This document shows positions 56,659 through 64,000 of a DNA stretch of 64,000 nucleotides, piece after piece. The stretch spans positions 233,431 through 297,430 of the forward strand of contig JAVLUO010000002.1 in NCBI GenBank assembly GCA_031628995.1. The letters run 5' to 3'. A model generated the notes under the pieces. The model had not been told where the DNA came from, made no database searches, and worked only from the letters and a program-made list of their open reading frames with translations. This DNA comes from Bacillota bacterium LX-D (GTDB lineage Bacteria > Bacillota > DUOV01 > Zhaonellaceae). A program made the position numbers and the translations under genes. Each line of letters starts with the position of its first letter. The stretch's first letter is position 1.

Positions 56659-58027
56659 TGGCCAGCTCGTAGATAGCTGCCGCCATAATCTGTACATTTT
56701 TTAAGATATGGTCAATACTCATGTGCTCGTCAGGTTGATGGTCTTGATCAGGCTCTCCAGGAAAGGTTGGTCCAAAGGCTACGATATTAGGCATTGCTTT
56801 GGCGTAAGTTCCTCCTCCGATTGCAAGTAATTCAGCTTCTTGCCCCGTTTTTTCCTCATATACTTTTTTCAGAGCCTGAATTAAAGGGGTATTGGGTTCT
56901 ACATAGAGGGGAGGGTCATGCCTTATTTCTTGAAGTTCAATATTGGCATCATCTAACATTTTTTGTAATTGAGGCATAAAATCTTCATATTTTTTAGTTA
57001 CAGGGTACCTAATATTAAGTTCAAATGCTATTTGATTTTCGGAAAGTTTAATTGTACCTAGGTTAACTGTTAATTTACCCGATATACTGTCTTGAAGGCT
57101 AATGCCCAGACTTTGGCCATCAGTTTCCTGGTGAATTTTTTCTGCTACAAACTCACCTAGTTGTTTTAGTTTGGGGTCTAAATCAAGATCCTTTAAAAAA
57201 ACTATTAAAGGTGTTATTGCATTTTTACCAATTTCTGGAGTGCTGCCATGGGCAGTTATCCCGTAGGATTTAATTAGTAATTGTGTTCCTTTTTCCAATT
57301 GCAATGAGTCGTTGGGCTGTAGCTGCTGGTAAATTTTATCTAGCTGCTCCTGGCTGCCTATAATTGTAGCTTCAGCGTAGGAAGGTACAGCATTGGAGGC
57401 AGTTCCTCCTTTTAAATCTTTCAAGATAAGGGGACCATGTTGAGGGGAAATATTTTTTACACATAAGCAGTCAACAATTCCCTTTTCAGCGTAAATAATC
57501 GGATAAGCCCCATCGGGGGTAAAACCTGCTACAGGAATTTCTTCACCCTGGTCCACATAGTGCTTCACGCATTTACTGCCGTTTTCTTCATTAGTGCCAA
57601 AGATAATGCGCACTCTCTTTTTGAGAGGAAGCTGTAAATCTTTAATGGCTTTTAAAGCAAATAAAGTTCCAATAATGGGACCTTTGTCATCTACAATTCC
57701 CCGTCCATATATTTTCCCATGGTCAATGATTGCTCCAAAGGGCGGGTAAGACCAGCCTTCTCCTGGGGGAACTACATCTAAATGACCTAAAACTGCGATC
57801 ATTTCTTCCCCTGTACCGTATTCTGCATAGCCAACCATGTTATCCAAGTTAACTGTTCTAAAGCCTAATTTTTTAGCCAAATCTAAGGCGTATTCCAGGG
57901 CTTGATTAACTCCTTGTCCGAAAGGCATTTTATGTAGGGGTAAATCTTGGACGCTTTTAATTTTAATACATTCTCGAATTGCTTCAACAATTTGGTCTTG
58001 AAGTTGAATAATTTGTTGATCTAACAT
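56654..58027 (-). CDS. Sapep/PepV-type dipeptidase (M20 metallopeptidase)
   Basis: The protein is a zinc- or manganese-dependent dipeptidase of the M20 family. Metal ligands lie in VLGHLDVVPPGEGW, GRGIVDDKGP, FGTNEENGSKC and FTPDGAYPIIYAEKG; the C-terminal ligand region is FPGEPDQDHQPDEHMSI. The 457 residues match PepV. ATG 58027 is chosen over GTG 58039 because AGTGGTG sits six bases before it, though that site is weak. Confidence 0.9.
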   Translation of the reverse strand: MLDQQIIQLQDQIVEAIRECIKIKSVQDLPLHKMPFGQGVNQALEYALDLAKKLGFRTVNLDNMVGYAEYGTGEEMIAVLGHLDVVPPGEGWSYPPFGAIIDHGKIYGRGIVDDKGPIIGTLFALKAIKDLQLPLKKRVRIIFGTNEENGSKCVKHYVDQGEEIPVAGFTPDGAYPIIYAEKGIVDCLCVKNISPQHGPLILKDLKGGTASNAVPSYAEATIIGSQEQLDKIYQQLQPNDSLQLEKGTQLLIKSYGITAHGSTPEIGKNAITPLIVFLKDLDLDPKLKQLGEFVAEKIHQETDGQSLGISLQDSISGKLTVNLGTIKLSENQIAFELNIRYPVTKKYEDFMPQLQKMLDDANIELQEIRHDPPLYVEPNTPLIQALKKVYEEKTGQEAELLAIGGGTYAKAMPNIVAFGPTFPGEPDQDHQPDEHMSIDHILKNVQIMAAAIYELAK

Positions 58028-58142
58028 GGGAAACACCACTTTTCTATAACATTTTTCTTCGGATATTTTAATTTTATGCTTTTAAGAATTATTATTCTAC
58101 TTTTCACTTATAAAATTCAAAAGTCCACAAATTAATGTGGAT

Positions 58143-58328
58143 TTACTTAGCTATTATAAATGTTTTTTTATTTTCTAGACCTGTTGAATTATATTTTTCA
58201 CGATAATAAGCTGTGACAAGTTTATCTAATTCCTCACTCTTTTTTAGCACGAAAGGACTAGTTAGAGGTGTTCCGTTAAGTACAAGTTGATTCAATTCTT
58301 CCCTTAGCTTATTAATAAGATTTGTCAT
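58143..58328 (-). CDS. Spo0E-like aspartyl-phosphate phosphatase
   Basis: The 61-residue protein has the Spo0E family shape: an N-terminal helix (NLINKLREELNQLV) and the signature KKSEELDKLVTAYY, corresponding to SxxLD-xxYY. Members dephosphorylate Spo0A-P and delay sporulation. AGGGGA precedes the ATG. It stands alone on the reverse strand. Confidence 0.85.
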   Translation of the reverse strand: MTNLINKLREELNQLVLNGTPLTSPFVLKKSEELDKLVTAYYREKYNSTGLENKKTFIIAK

Positions 58329-58543
58329 TGCACAAGTCCCCTGATTAGTAATTACAACATGACAAATTATAACAAGAACAGGCTGATTTTATCAATAGTA
58401 ATATAAAAGTAATTATGGTTTAAATTCGTTTCAAAATATTAAGGTGTTCTTCTCATGTATTAAGGTAATTTTTAATTTCAACCAGTACCAATAAACCCCT
58501 TCTAAAATACTATATTTATTAAAAGAATAGGGAGGATGAAAAA

Positions 58544-58732
58544 ATGAAAATAAATACTACTCTTAACCTAAGCCCAGTGGAAATTTCGAAAATCATTGCA
58601 AAAGTTATGGAGCAAACTAAAGATACTGTTGATGAGATTGTAAGCATAAATATTTGGGAGGAATTTGGTGACTTAGTTTATCAGCCCTATTGTAAAAAGG
58701 AAATTGGACGAATTAAACGTTCATCTGAATAA
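58544..58732 (+). CDS. small hypothetical protein (62 residues)
   Basis: GGGAGGATGAAAAA precedes the ATG, a strong ribosome site. The sequence (LSPVEISKIIAKVMEQTKDT, then IWEEFGDLVYQPYC) shows an amphipathic helix and one cysteine, with no recognisable family. It converges on the frameshifted gene to its right. The 58329-58543 interval before it is AT-rich, with nothing definite. Confidence 0.6.
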   Translation: MKINTTLNLSPVEISKIIAKVMEQTKDTVDEIVSINIWEEFGDLVYQPYCKKEIGRIKRSSE

Positions 58733-58741
58733 CAACAATTC

Positions 58742-58962
58742 TTAATGTTCTTTTTTGGTTTCCGGGTAAAATTTCACAAAGCTTTCCAAAGTGAATTCTT
58801 TTAGACTGCTTAGAACATCTGAAATTAACCTAAAAAAACAACTTGGAATTTCACCATTTTGCAAGTTCTTTTTAATACAGGGATCACAGCCTTTAAGATA
58901 GTTTTGAGGATGAAATTGGCATCTAGATCTTGACAAGTGCAAAAGTTTTTTATTGGATTCAT
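58742..58962 (-). pseudogene. frameshifted DUF6485-like cysteine-rich protein
   Basis: On the reverse strand an ATG at 58962 follows a strong AGGAGG and begins MNPIKNFCTCQDLD. That frame then drifts into unrelated sequence. Another frame continues with CQFHPQNYLKGCDPCIKKNL and NGEIPSCFF, ending in ESFVKFY. Joined near 58920-58926 by restoring one base, the two halves give the CTC...C...GCxxC...PxCFF pattern of DUF6485 proteins. The gene therefore seems to carry a one-base deletion, or the sequence has an error. No homopolymer lies at the junction. Confidence 0.65.
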
Positions 58963-59051
58963 AAAATCCTCCTCATATTATCATAATTTCTATTTATTTG
59001 GTTATAATACTATAATTAAATTATAACTGATTTTCTAAAGGAGGAACAATA

Positions 59052-59246
59052 ATGAGTATTATTTCCCACGAGCATACTCACGAACATCCTGAAATTAGAC
59101 ACACTCATATTCATGCCCATGATGGAGTACTCCACGAGCATGAACACATTCATGCAGTTTACACCCATAGTCACGAGCATGATCATGTAACAGGTGATGA
59201 ACATACTCATGACCATATGCACCACGAGCATGAGCATCTTCACTAA
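59052..59246 (+). CDS. histidine-rich small protein
   Basis: Of 64 residues 24 are histidine, mostly in HEH, HTH, HDH and HSH patterns, with a Glu/Asp-rich background (for example YTHSHEHDHVTGDEHTHDHM). No signal peptide or cysteine is present. AAAGGAGGAAC precedes the ATG. The composition points to binding of nickel, zinc or a similar ion, but the metal is not knowable from sequence. A YmaF-like His-rich protein is encoded 2.6 kb away. Confidence 0.75.
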   Translation: MSIISHEHTHEHPEIRHTHIHAHDGVLHEHEHIHAVYTHSHEHDHVTGDEHTHDHMHHEHEHLH

Positions 59247-59324
59247 AAATAGCTTACTAAATACCAAGAATAAAAATATAATACCAAGGAAAAATTAAAC
59301 TGAGCAGCTAATAACTTCCTAAGT

Positions 59325-59412
59325 CAAATAATTGGCAAACTAGTCGAAAGGCTGGGACGCAAAGCCATGGGTCTAAGGTTTAAAAACTATGATTGCCTGG
59401 CTGCTGGTTTAC
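59325..59412 (+). ncRNA. cyclic di-GMP-I riboswitch (GEMM)
   Basis: The conserved features occur in order: GGCAAAC at 59334-59340, a GAAA tetraloop within CGAAAGGCTGGGACGCAAAG, GCCATGGGTCTAAGG and then GATTGCCTGGCTGC. These match the GEMM-I aptamer closely. A terminator follows immediately, and the chemoreceptor gene starts 88 bases later. Confidence 0.95.
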
Positions 59413-59418
59413 ACCGTT

Positions 59419-59455
59419 AAAACACTACGCCTAGTAAACCGTAGTGTTTTTTTTA
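59419..59455 (+). terminator. riboswitch-controlled terminator
   Basis: AAAACACTACG and CGTAGTGTTTT form an eleven-pair stem followed by four more T. GTAAACC at 59434-59440 in the loop can instead pair with GGTTTAC at 59406-59412, at the aptamer's 3' edge, which offers an alternative fold. Confidence 0.88.
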
Positions 59456-59499
59456 TTTTAAGTTAAGGTGAAGACAAAAAAGGAGATGCTCTTCAGATT

Positions 59500-61572
59500 A
59501 TGCATTTAAAGTTTAAGCTTTCCAACAACTTCAAGGTTTTTTTTACCGTCCTGGTTGTTTTGGCAACGACTCTTATTTTTGTTGTTCAGACTACAGTCAC
59601 TTACTACCAATATAAGTCTAAACTTACGGATCAAATTGAAAAGACATTACTGGCCAAAGCGCAAGATGAGGCAGACAAATTAGAAATGAAATTAATAAAT
59701 TCAGCAAATATAGGAACTTTTGTTGCACGAAGTTTAGAATCTAATACTAAAATGGATATGAATGTGCTTTTACCCATCCTAAAAAAACAAATTGAAGGTA
59801 ATAACATGGTCTTAGGAGGAGGGGTATGGTTTGCTCCTTATGAATATGAAAAAACCCAAAAATATTATGGCCCATACCTAACTCGGAGTGATAATGAAGT
59901 CAATTTAACTTGGGACTATAGTAATGAAGCATATGACTATTTTAAATACGATTGGTATAAAAAAGCTTTCAATACTTCGGAACAAACTATTTGGAGCGAG
60001 CCCTTTTTAGATACGGTCAGCAATACTTATATGATTACCACATCTGTGGCCATTCATAAAAACAATCAGCCCATAGGGGTAGCCACTGCGGACTTAAATT
60101 TAAATGCTCTTAAAAGCTATGTGGAAAAAATAAAAGTTGGTCAAAAAGGTTATGCTTTTCTGGTTACTGGTGATGGTTATTATTTAGGATACAAGGACAG
60201 TAAAAAGGATTTAAAGGTTAAAATTAGCGAAGAAAAGGATAAAATTATTAGTGAAGTAGGCAAAAAAATTCTAGCCGGTAAGACCTCGAATTTGGTGAAA
60301 GATAATCATCAAGGTAAAAAAATACTAGCCTTCGCGCCCATTGGAGAAACTAATCTCAAAATTGTCCTTGTTTTTTATCAGGATGAAATAAATAAAGATA
60401 TTCGTAGTTCACTGGTACAAAATATTTTAACATTATTAGTATCACTAGCCATATTTATTGTTATAGTGTATATGCTAATCAACAAAAAAGTTGGTAAACC
60501 ACTCCAAAGTTTAGCTCAACAAGCGAAAAGAATTGCCGGCGGCGATTTAAGGGATAATGATGAATTGCGTCAATATCATGGTTCAAATGATGAAATAGGA
60601 ATCTTATGTAACTCTTTTGAAGAGATGTCGACAAAATTTAGAAGTTTGATTGAAGAGATCCGAAAAACAGGCTTAACCCTGGTTACTTCATCTAAAGATA
60701 TTTCAACTGCTATTGAATACTCAAGCCAAAATTTTGAGCAAATAACTCAGACGGTTAATGAACTAGCCACAGGAGCATCAGATCAGTCGAACTCAGCCCA
60801 AGATGGCAATCAAAAGTTAATGGACGTTTTAGATAATCTAGCACGGATAAATGAAAATGTAAAAACAACTGAAAATTTAGCTTCCAAAACCAAGGGGATA
60901 GCACTGCAAGGAAACGAGATTATTAGTAATCAGAAGTCAATTATGCAGCAAAGTAAAGAATCAATGATAAATACAACTAATACAGTGAAAGACCTAGCAG
61001 CTTTTTCCCAGGAAATTGGTAATATTGTCAATGTTATTAAAGGTATAGCTGATCAGACTAACTTATTAGCCTTAAACGCAGCAATTGAAGCTGCAAGAGC
61101 CGGTGAACAGGGAAAAGGATTTGCTGTTGTCTCCGAAGAGGTTAGAAAGTTATCGGAACAATCAAGTAATGCTACCCAACAAATAAATGGCCTAATTAAA
61201 GAAGTACAGTCCAGGATTAATGTTATTGTAATTAATATTGAACAAAATAATGAAATTGCTCTTAAACAAGAAACAAATACGGAACAAACAGTAACAGCTT
61301 TCAATCAAATATTAGAATCAATTGAGAAGGTAAACGATCATATAGTTGACTTTACAGAAAAAATAAATGATTTGACGAACCACTCCAAGGATGTAGGACA
61401 TAAGATTGAAACAATTGCCACTATTTCCGAGGAAAGCGCTGCAGGAACAGAGGAAGTTGCAGCATCGGTCCAAGAACAAAATGCTACTATGCAGGAAATA
61501 CTTTCCAATGCAGAAAACTTAATTACGTTGGCCAATAATCTAGAGGCTAAGATTAATATATTTAAATGCTGA
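59500..61572 (+). CDS. methyl-accepting chemotaxis protein with Cache sensor
   Basis: This is a transmembrane chemoreceptor. One membrane segment lies at about residues 11-32. A double Cache sensor follows (including [20 protein letters not shown] and [15 protein letters not shown]), then a second membrane segment at about 305-327. A HAMP domain lies at about 328-385. The signalling tip is [20 protein letters not shown], followed by [20 protein letters not shown]. The 690 residues are normal. AAGGAG lies rather far (17 bases) before ATG 59500. It sits behind a c-di-GMP riboswitch, and no che genes are adjacent. Confidence 0.95.
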   Translation: MHLKFKLSNNFKVFFTVLVVLATTLIFVVQTTVTYYQYKSKLTDQIEKTLLAKAQDEADKLEMKLINSANIGTFVARSLESNTKMDMNVLLPILKKQIEGNNMVLGGGVWFAPYEYEKTQKYYGPYLTRSDNEVNLTWDYSNEAYDYFKYDWYKKAFNTSEQTIWSEPFLDTVSNTYMITTSVAIHKNNQPIGVATADLNLNALKSYVEKIKVGQKGYAFLVTGDGYYLGYKDSKKDLKVKISEEKDKIISEVGKKILAGKTSNLVKDNHQGKKILAFAPIGETNLKIVLVFYQDEINKDIRSSLVQNILTLLVSLAIFIVIVYMLINKKVGKPLQSLAQQAKRIAGGDLRDNDELRQYHGSNDEIGILCNSFEEMSTKFRSLIEEIRKTGLTLVTSSKDISTAIEYSSQNFEQITQTVNELATGASDQSNSAQDGNQKLMDVLDNLARINENVKTTENLASKTKGIALQGNEIISNQKSIMQQSKESMINTTNTVKDLAAFSQEIGNIVNVIKGIADQTNLLALNAAIEAARAGEQGKGFAVVSEEVRKLSEQSSNATQQINGLIKEVQSRINVIVINIEQNNEIALKQETNTEQTVTAFNQILESIEKVNDHIVDFTEKINDLTNHSKDVGHKIETIATISEESAAGTEEVAASVQEQNATMQEILSNAENLITLANNLEAKINIFKC

Positions 61573-61590
61573 AATGTAAGTGCTAAACAA

Positions 61591-61627
61591 GAAAAGGCTT
61601 AGGTTATCCCCAAGCCTTTTCTTTTAG
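61591..61627 (+). terminator. terminator after the chemoreceptor
   Basis: GAAAAGGCTTAGG pairs with CCCCAAGCCTTTTC with one small bulge, then CTTTT. The rest of the 61628-61863 interval is AT-rich, with no feature seen. Confidence 0.75.
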
Positions 61628-61863
61628 CTGCCTGCTCTTTAATGCTTGTTTTTCTACAATTAATGACAGGATTTGTAGATTTGCAATGGAGTAATTTAGT
61701 ATTATTATATATAAAGACATATTAAATATTCTAAAAATTTTAAATAATTCCGCAAATCTTTTCTAGTTATATGTCCCTTCCAAATGCTGGATAGGTTTAG
61801 AAGACATTATCCTAAATCTATCTAGCCTTCCTTTTAATATGGCTAATTCAGTCAAAGTACCTA

Positions 61864-62166
61864 TTATTTCATAGGAGCAGGATATACATAACCAGAAATC
61901 ATATGATCATGCCCGTCGTCTATACTAGTTCTAAAAGAAGCATAGTGAGTATGTTGGCCATTAGGTAGAGGAATAGCAGGTCCAGTTACTGCTTTATAAG
62001 TGTGATAATGTCCATCTTCGAAAGTCGTTGCTCCTTCAATTTCGTGAACATGCGATGTAACTCTTTGGATAGGTTCGCTTGTAACTCCCGGGTGAAGATG
62101 GGAATGCCCATCATTACAGGTAGTTAGGCCAGAGTGATCATGGATGTGCCTATTATCATTATTCAT
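61864..62166 (-). CDS. YmaF family protein
   Basis: The 100-residue protein is built from repeats around DGHxH: TCNDGHSHLHPGVTS, FEDGHYHTYKAVTGPAIPLP, GQHTHYASFRT and IDDGHDHMISGYVYPA. This repeat pattern defines the YmaF family of Bacillus and relatives, which has no established function. Twelve or so histidines suggest metal binding. AGGAGGTT precedes the ATG on the reverse strand. Confidence 0.85.
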   Translation of the reverse strand: MNNDNRHIHDHSGLTTCNDGHSHLHPGVTSEPIQRVTSHVHEIEGATTFEDGHYHTYKAVTGPAIPLPNGQHTHYASFRTSIDDGHDHMISGYVYPAPMK

Positions 62167-62257
62167 AAGATAACCTCCTAAGGTAAAATGTTTCTAAATT
62201 ACCTTATGCTGGTTAGATTAATGATGCAACTTGTCTATGCAATATATAAATATTTAA

Positions 62258-62283
62258 GGCAAGCATTTAGCTTGCCATTTTTA
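62258..62283 (-). terminator. hairpin after the first 37-residue gene
   Basis: GGCAAGC and GCTTGCC form a seven-pair stem directly past the stop of the reverse-strand gene. The following tract on that strand is mixed A/T, so termination may be weak. Confidence 0.5.
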
Positions 62284-62397
62284 TTAATGATTGTTATTGT
62301 TACAACAAACCAACAAAATTAAGATTATAAAAACTAAAAAATCGGTACCGCCATTAAAAATACCGCCAAAAATACCGTCGTTATTGGAATTGGCCAT
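62284..62397 (-). CDS. 37-residue membrane peptide, copy 1
   Basis: The frame starts MANSNNDGIFGGIFNGGTDF, continues with the hydrophobic helix LVFIILILLVCC and ends in NNNNH. GGAGGGA precedes the ATG. The Gly/Asn head, short hydrophobic core and CC/Asn tail resemble YjcZ-like tiny sporulation membrane proteins. A near-identical copy lies at 62746-62859. The assignment to a spore-related family is tentative. Confidence 0.7.
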   Translation of the reverse strand: MANSNNDGIFGGIFNGGTDFLVFIILILLVCCNNNNH

Positions 62398-62492
62398 TTC
62401 AGTCCCTCCTTTGATAAATATATTTTATCTAACACTCTATATACAGTATGAAATAGTAATGGAATTTGTTAATGTTAAAAGGAGGGCAGTCC

Positions 62493-62639
62493 TTATTTTT
62501 TCATTGTTCCGTTGTTATCACTTTGATTTTTATTTTTGCTTTGCATTTCCGAGGCAGATTTAATTACGTAATTTATAACTATGGTAGTTGGTTTTACTGC
62601 TAAATTTTTTCTAGCAGAGCCACAACATGAGCAAGCCAT
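62493..62639 (-). CDS. small protein with CSCC N-terminus (48 residues)
   Basis: The frame starts MACSCCGSARKNLAVKPTTI and ends in a lysine- and asparagine-rich tail. AAGGGGGGTG precedes the ATG. The three clustered cysteines near the N-terminus could bind a metal. It lies between the two copies of the 37-residue membrane peptide, on the same strand. No family is recognised. Confidence 0.55.
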   Translation of the reverse strand: MACSCCGSARKNLAVKPTTIVINYVIKSASEMQSKNKNQSDNNGTMKK

Positions 62640-62720
62640 TATTCACCCCCCTTTCAATTGTTTAACATATAATATGAATATGTTTCCAAAACGTTAAACG
62701 AAAGGTAAAGGAAAAGTTAA

Positions 62721-62745
62721 GGCGGGCATTTTGCCCGCCATTTTT
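62721..62745 (-). terminator. hairpin after the second 37-residue gene
   Basis: GGCGGGC and GCCCGCC form a seven-pair stem directly past the stop of the reverse-strand gene. It occupies the same position as the hairpin after copy 1, but its sequence differs. Confidence 0.5.
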
Positions 62746-62859
62746 TTAATAATTGTTATTGTTACAACAAACCAACAAAATTAAGATTATAAAAACTAAA
62801 AAATCGGTACCGCCATTAAAAATATCACCAAAAATACTATTGTTATTAGAATTGCCCAT
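62746..62859 (-). CDS. 37-residue membrane peptide, copy 2
   Basis: The frame starts MGNSNNNSIFGDIFNGGTDF and shares LVFIILILLVCCNNNN exactly with copy 1. Nucleotides of the shared C-terminal two thirds are almost unchanged, so the duplication is recent or conserved by conversion. GGAGGAAG precedes the ATG. As for copy 1, a spore-linked YjcZ-like role is only suggested. Confidence 0.7.
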   Translation of the reverse strand: MGNSNNNSIFGDIFNGGTDFLVFIILILLVCCNNNNY

Positions 62860-62954
62860 GTTACTTCCTCCTCCAATATCGTTGAATTTTAATACCTAAC
62901 ATAAAATATTAAAAGAAAGTTGCAATTGTTAATGGAAAATTAATAAAGTAGCTG

Positions 62955-63185
62955 GTGCGGCTAAAAAATGAATACCAATTAGCAACAAGGATCTATCAAG
63001 ATATGAAAGATTCTCAGATGGGTTACGCTAGAAGCTATGATACTATTAAGCGCTATGTGGCTGCCATTAGAAAAGCTACGCCAAAAGCATATATGGTCCT
63101 GCATTCACTTCATGAAGCTCAAGTACAACTGGGAACTTTTTTACTCATTTCAACTAAATCATTTTTTTATTCCACTAATTATTAA
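62955..63185 (+). mobile_element. remnant of an IS21-family transposase (IstA)
   Basis: The translated segment LATRIYQDMKDSQMGYARSY, followed by DTIKRYVAAIRKA and AYMVLHSLHEAQVQLGTF, matches the IstA region before its catalytic core, where intact proteins have LPGEEAQVDFG. Here that motif is degraded (HEAQVQLG) and the frame ends soon after in unrelated sequence. No N-terminal helix-turn-helix, catalytic residues or istB is present. No ribosome site precedes it. It is a fragment and cannot be active. Confidence 0.6.
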
Positions 63186-63210
63186 AGCCACATTTGTGGC
63201 TGCTTTTTTA
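63184..63210 (+). terminator. terminator-like hairpin after the IS remnant
   Basis: AGCCAC and GTGGCT form a stem around ATTT, followed by GCTTTTTTA. Confidence 0.6.
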
Positions 63211-63324
63211 TTAACTTAAAATTTATTATTTCTATTATCTGTAACTGGATTTATTTTACTGTATATTATCAAATATATAGTTCAGAATATTAATGTTCTT
63301 AAATTTATGTATGGAGGTAAAAGG

Positions 63325-63543
63325 ATGAGAAATCTTGCCGATAGTGAAATATTATCTCTTACTGGCTTATTAAAAATGGAAAAAGATGGTTTGATAATGG
63401 CTAAAGCCCTCCAATCCATTATAAGCAACGAGGACTTAAAGAGAGAGGCAGAAGCTGGTATATTAGCAACAGAGGGAAGAATAAAGGGTATACAGCAATT
63501 TATTAATGAGAACAAAGTTACAGATATACAGGAGGTGCATTAA
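63325..63543 (+). CDS. small helical partner of the CotF-like protein
   Basis: The 72-residue protein is helical throughout (EILSLTGLLKMEKDGLIMAK and GILATEGRIKGIQQFINEN). It resembles the short companion proteins often encoded before CotF-type coat proteins in Clostridia, with a partial ferritin-like helical repeat. ATG 63325 has TATGGAGGT upstream; the longer frame from 63307 runs through that site. It precedes the CotF-like gene by one base. Confidence 0.7.
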   Translation: MRNLADSEILSLTGLLKMEKDGLIMAKALQSIISNEDLKREAEAGILATEGRIKGIQQFINENKVTDIQEVH

Positions 63544-63544
63544 G

Positions 63545-63844
63545 ATGTCAATGTTCATGAAAAATGTAATAAAAGAAAGTCAAGGTCTTGATGATGAGGT
63601 TATTGCAAATAATATGCTTGCATCTGCAAAAGTTGCTGCTAATGCATATCTTAATGCGGCAATGATATGTGCAACTCCTGAGCTAAGGGCTATGTATTCT
63701 GCAAGTCTAAACCAGATCATGGCCGGTCAAACAGCAGTTATGGAATTAGCGGTAAGAGAAGGTTGGGAAAATCCATATATGACAACAGCACAACAATTAT
63801 CGGATACTTATAGTAAATCTCAAACAGTTGTTGAATCTAGATAA
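63545..63844 (+). CDS. CotF family spore coat protein
   Basis: The 99-residue protein matches the CotF coat domain: LDDEVIANNMLASAKVAANA, then YLNAAMICATPELRAMYSAS and MELAVREGWENPYM near the end. In B. subtilis CotF is a spore coat component. ATG 63545 follows AGGAGGTG by seven bases, and the gene is coupled to the small partner upstream. A terminator follows, and a group II intron sits right behind it. Confidence 0.8.
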   Translation: MSMFMKNVIKESQGLDDEVIANNMLASAKVAANAYLNAAMICATPELRAMYSASLNQIMAGQTAVMELAVREGWENPYMTTAQQLSDTYSKSQTVVESR

Positions 63845-63868
63845 TAATAAATATTAACTAGTATTTTC

Positions 63869-63895
63869 AAGCCGCCAATAAAGGCGGCTTATTTT
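63869..63895 (+). terminator. terminator after the CotF-like gene
   Basis: AAGCCGCC and GGCGGCTT form a perfect eight-pair stem around AATAAA, followed by ATTTT. The group II intron begins at the next base. Confidence 0.88.
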
Positions 63896-64000
63896 GTGCG
63901 CCTAGCATGGGCGCTTGCTCGTCGGTGAAAGTCCGATACGGGGGTTGATAGTGCCAACCGTTAGCCTAAGACAAGGGTGTCCATCGCGAGGTGGAATCTG
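63896..64000 (+). mobile_element. 5' end of a group II intron
   Basis: The sequence starts GTGCGCCTAGCATGGGCG and continues with GGTGAAAGTCCGA, CCAACCGTTAGCCTAAG and CAAGGGTGTCCATCGCGAG, which are the conserved 5' domain I elements of bacterial group II introns. Insertion directly after a terminator's T tract is the target habit of class C introns. The reverse transcriptase gene and the 3' end lie beyond the window. Confidence 0.88.

Noticed and set aside
59016..59267. Reverse-strand open frame rich in Met and Val opposite the His-rich gene
   Set aside because: Its composition (MVM, MLV repeats) is the mirror of CAT/CAC histidine codons, and it lacks a ribosome site. The forward His-rich frame has a strong one.
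62291..62563. Forward 90-codon open frame across the small reverse genes
   Set aside because: It overlaps two reverse-strand frames that have ribosome sites and a duplicated copy; the forward frame has neither.
62284..62859. The repeated 37-codon segments as a CRISPR or transposon repeat
   Set aside because: There are only two copies, both in intact reading frames with ribosome sites; they are paralogous genes.

Overview
The window is chromosomal DNA from an AT-rich, anaerobic, endospore-forming Firmicute of clostridial type. No single marker fixes the genus. Peptococcaceae-like relatives are suggested by inference from the DapL lysine route, the DUF3793 and DUF5665 proteins and the T-box control of trp. 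Endospore formation is shown by spoIIGA, sigE, sigG, spoIIR, ytaF, Spo0E-like and CotF-like genes. An anaerobic life is shown by class III ribonucleotide reductase (nrdD/nrdG) and the NAD-linked dihydroorotate dehydrogenase pair pyrK/pyrD.

Layout. 0.1-7.6 kb: division and early sporulation genes (ftsQ, sbp, ftsA, ftsZ, spoIIGA, sigE, sigG, spoIIR, ymxH). 7.7-19.0 kb: nrdR-nrdD with a tandem NrdR-box promoter, then an aromatic island: aroF behind an aromatic-rich leader peptide and terminator, and a reverse-strand trpEGDCFBA operon behind a tryptophan T-box with two terminator modules. The reductase activase nrdG lies on the far side. 19.0-24.6 kb: the ylm/division cluster (pgeF, HlyD-like, yggS, sepF, proC, yggT, ylmH, divIVA). 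24.6-32.8 kb: ileS with an isoleucine T-box, a GcvH-like and a SurA-N-like gene, DUF3793, DUF5665, TraR/DksA-like, lspA, rluD and a YkgJ-like gene. 32.8-37.6 kb: mostly reverse-strand genes (membrane protein, MinD-like ATPase with an extra N-terminal domain, YtaF, LTA-synthase-like). 37.6-43.8 kb: pyrR-BCKDFE with two PyrR-type attenuators. 43.8-58.0 kb: rqcH, Ca-type P-ATPase, dapF-dapL-ahcY, yicC-remA-gmk-rpoZ-coaBC-metK and a reverse PepV-like dipeptidase. Order from ftsQ to coaBC largely follows the Bacillus subtilis divIB-ylm-ileS-lspA-pyr-ylo backbone, with local insertions.

58.1-64.0 kb is accessory in character: very small genes on alternating strands (Spo0E-like, a frameshifted DUF6485-like gene, a His-rich peptide, YmaF-like, two duplicated 37-residue membrane peptides, a Cys-rich peptide), a chemoreceptor behind a c-di-GMP-I riboswitch, an IS21 transposase remnant, a CotF-type pair and the 5' end of a group II intron sitting just after the CotF terminator.

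The most striking theme is RNA-level control. In one window there is a leader-peptide attenuator (aroF), a double-terminator T-box (trp), a conventional T-box (ileS), two PyrR attenuators, a c-di-GMP riboswitch and an unassigned switch-like leader near 35.4 kb. No rRNA, tRNA or CRISPR array was seen. Stretches without an annotated gene are all below about 300 bases apart from the regulatory leaders described. All calls rest on reading the sequence and family knowledge; no search was run.
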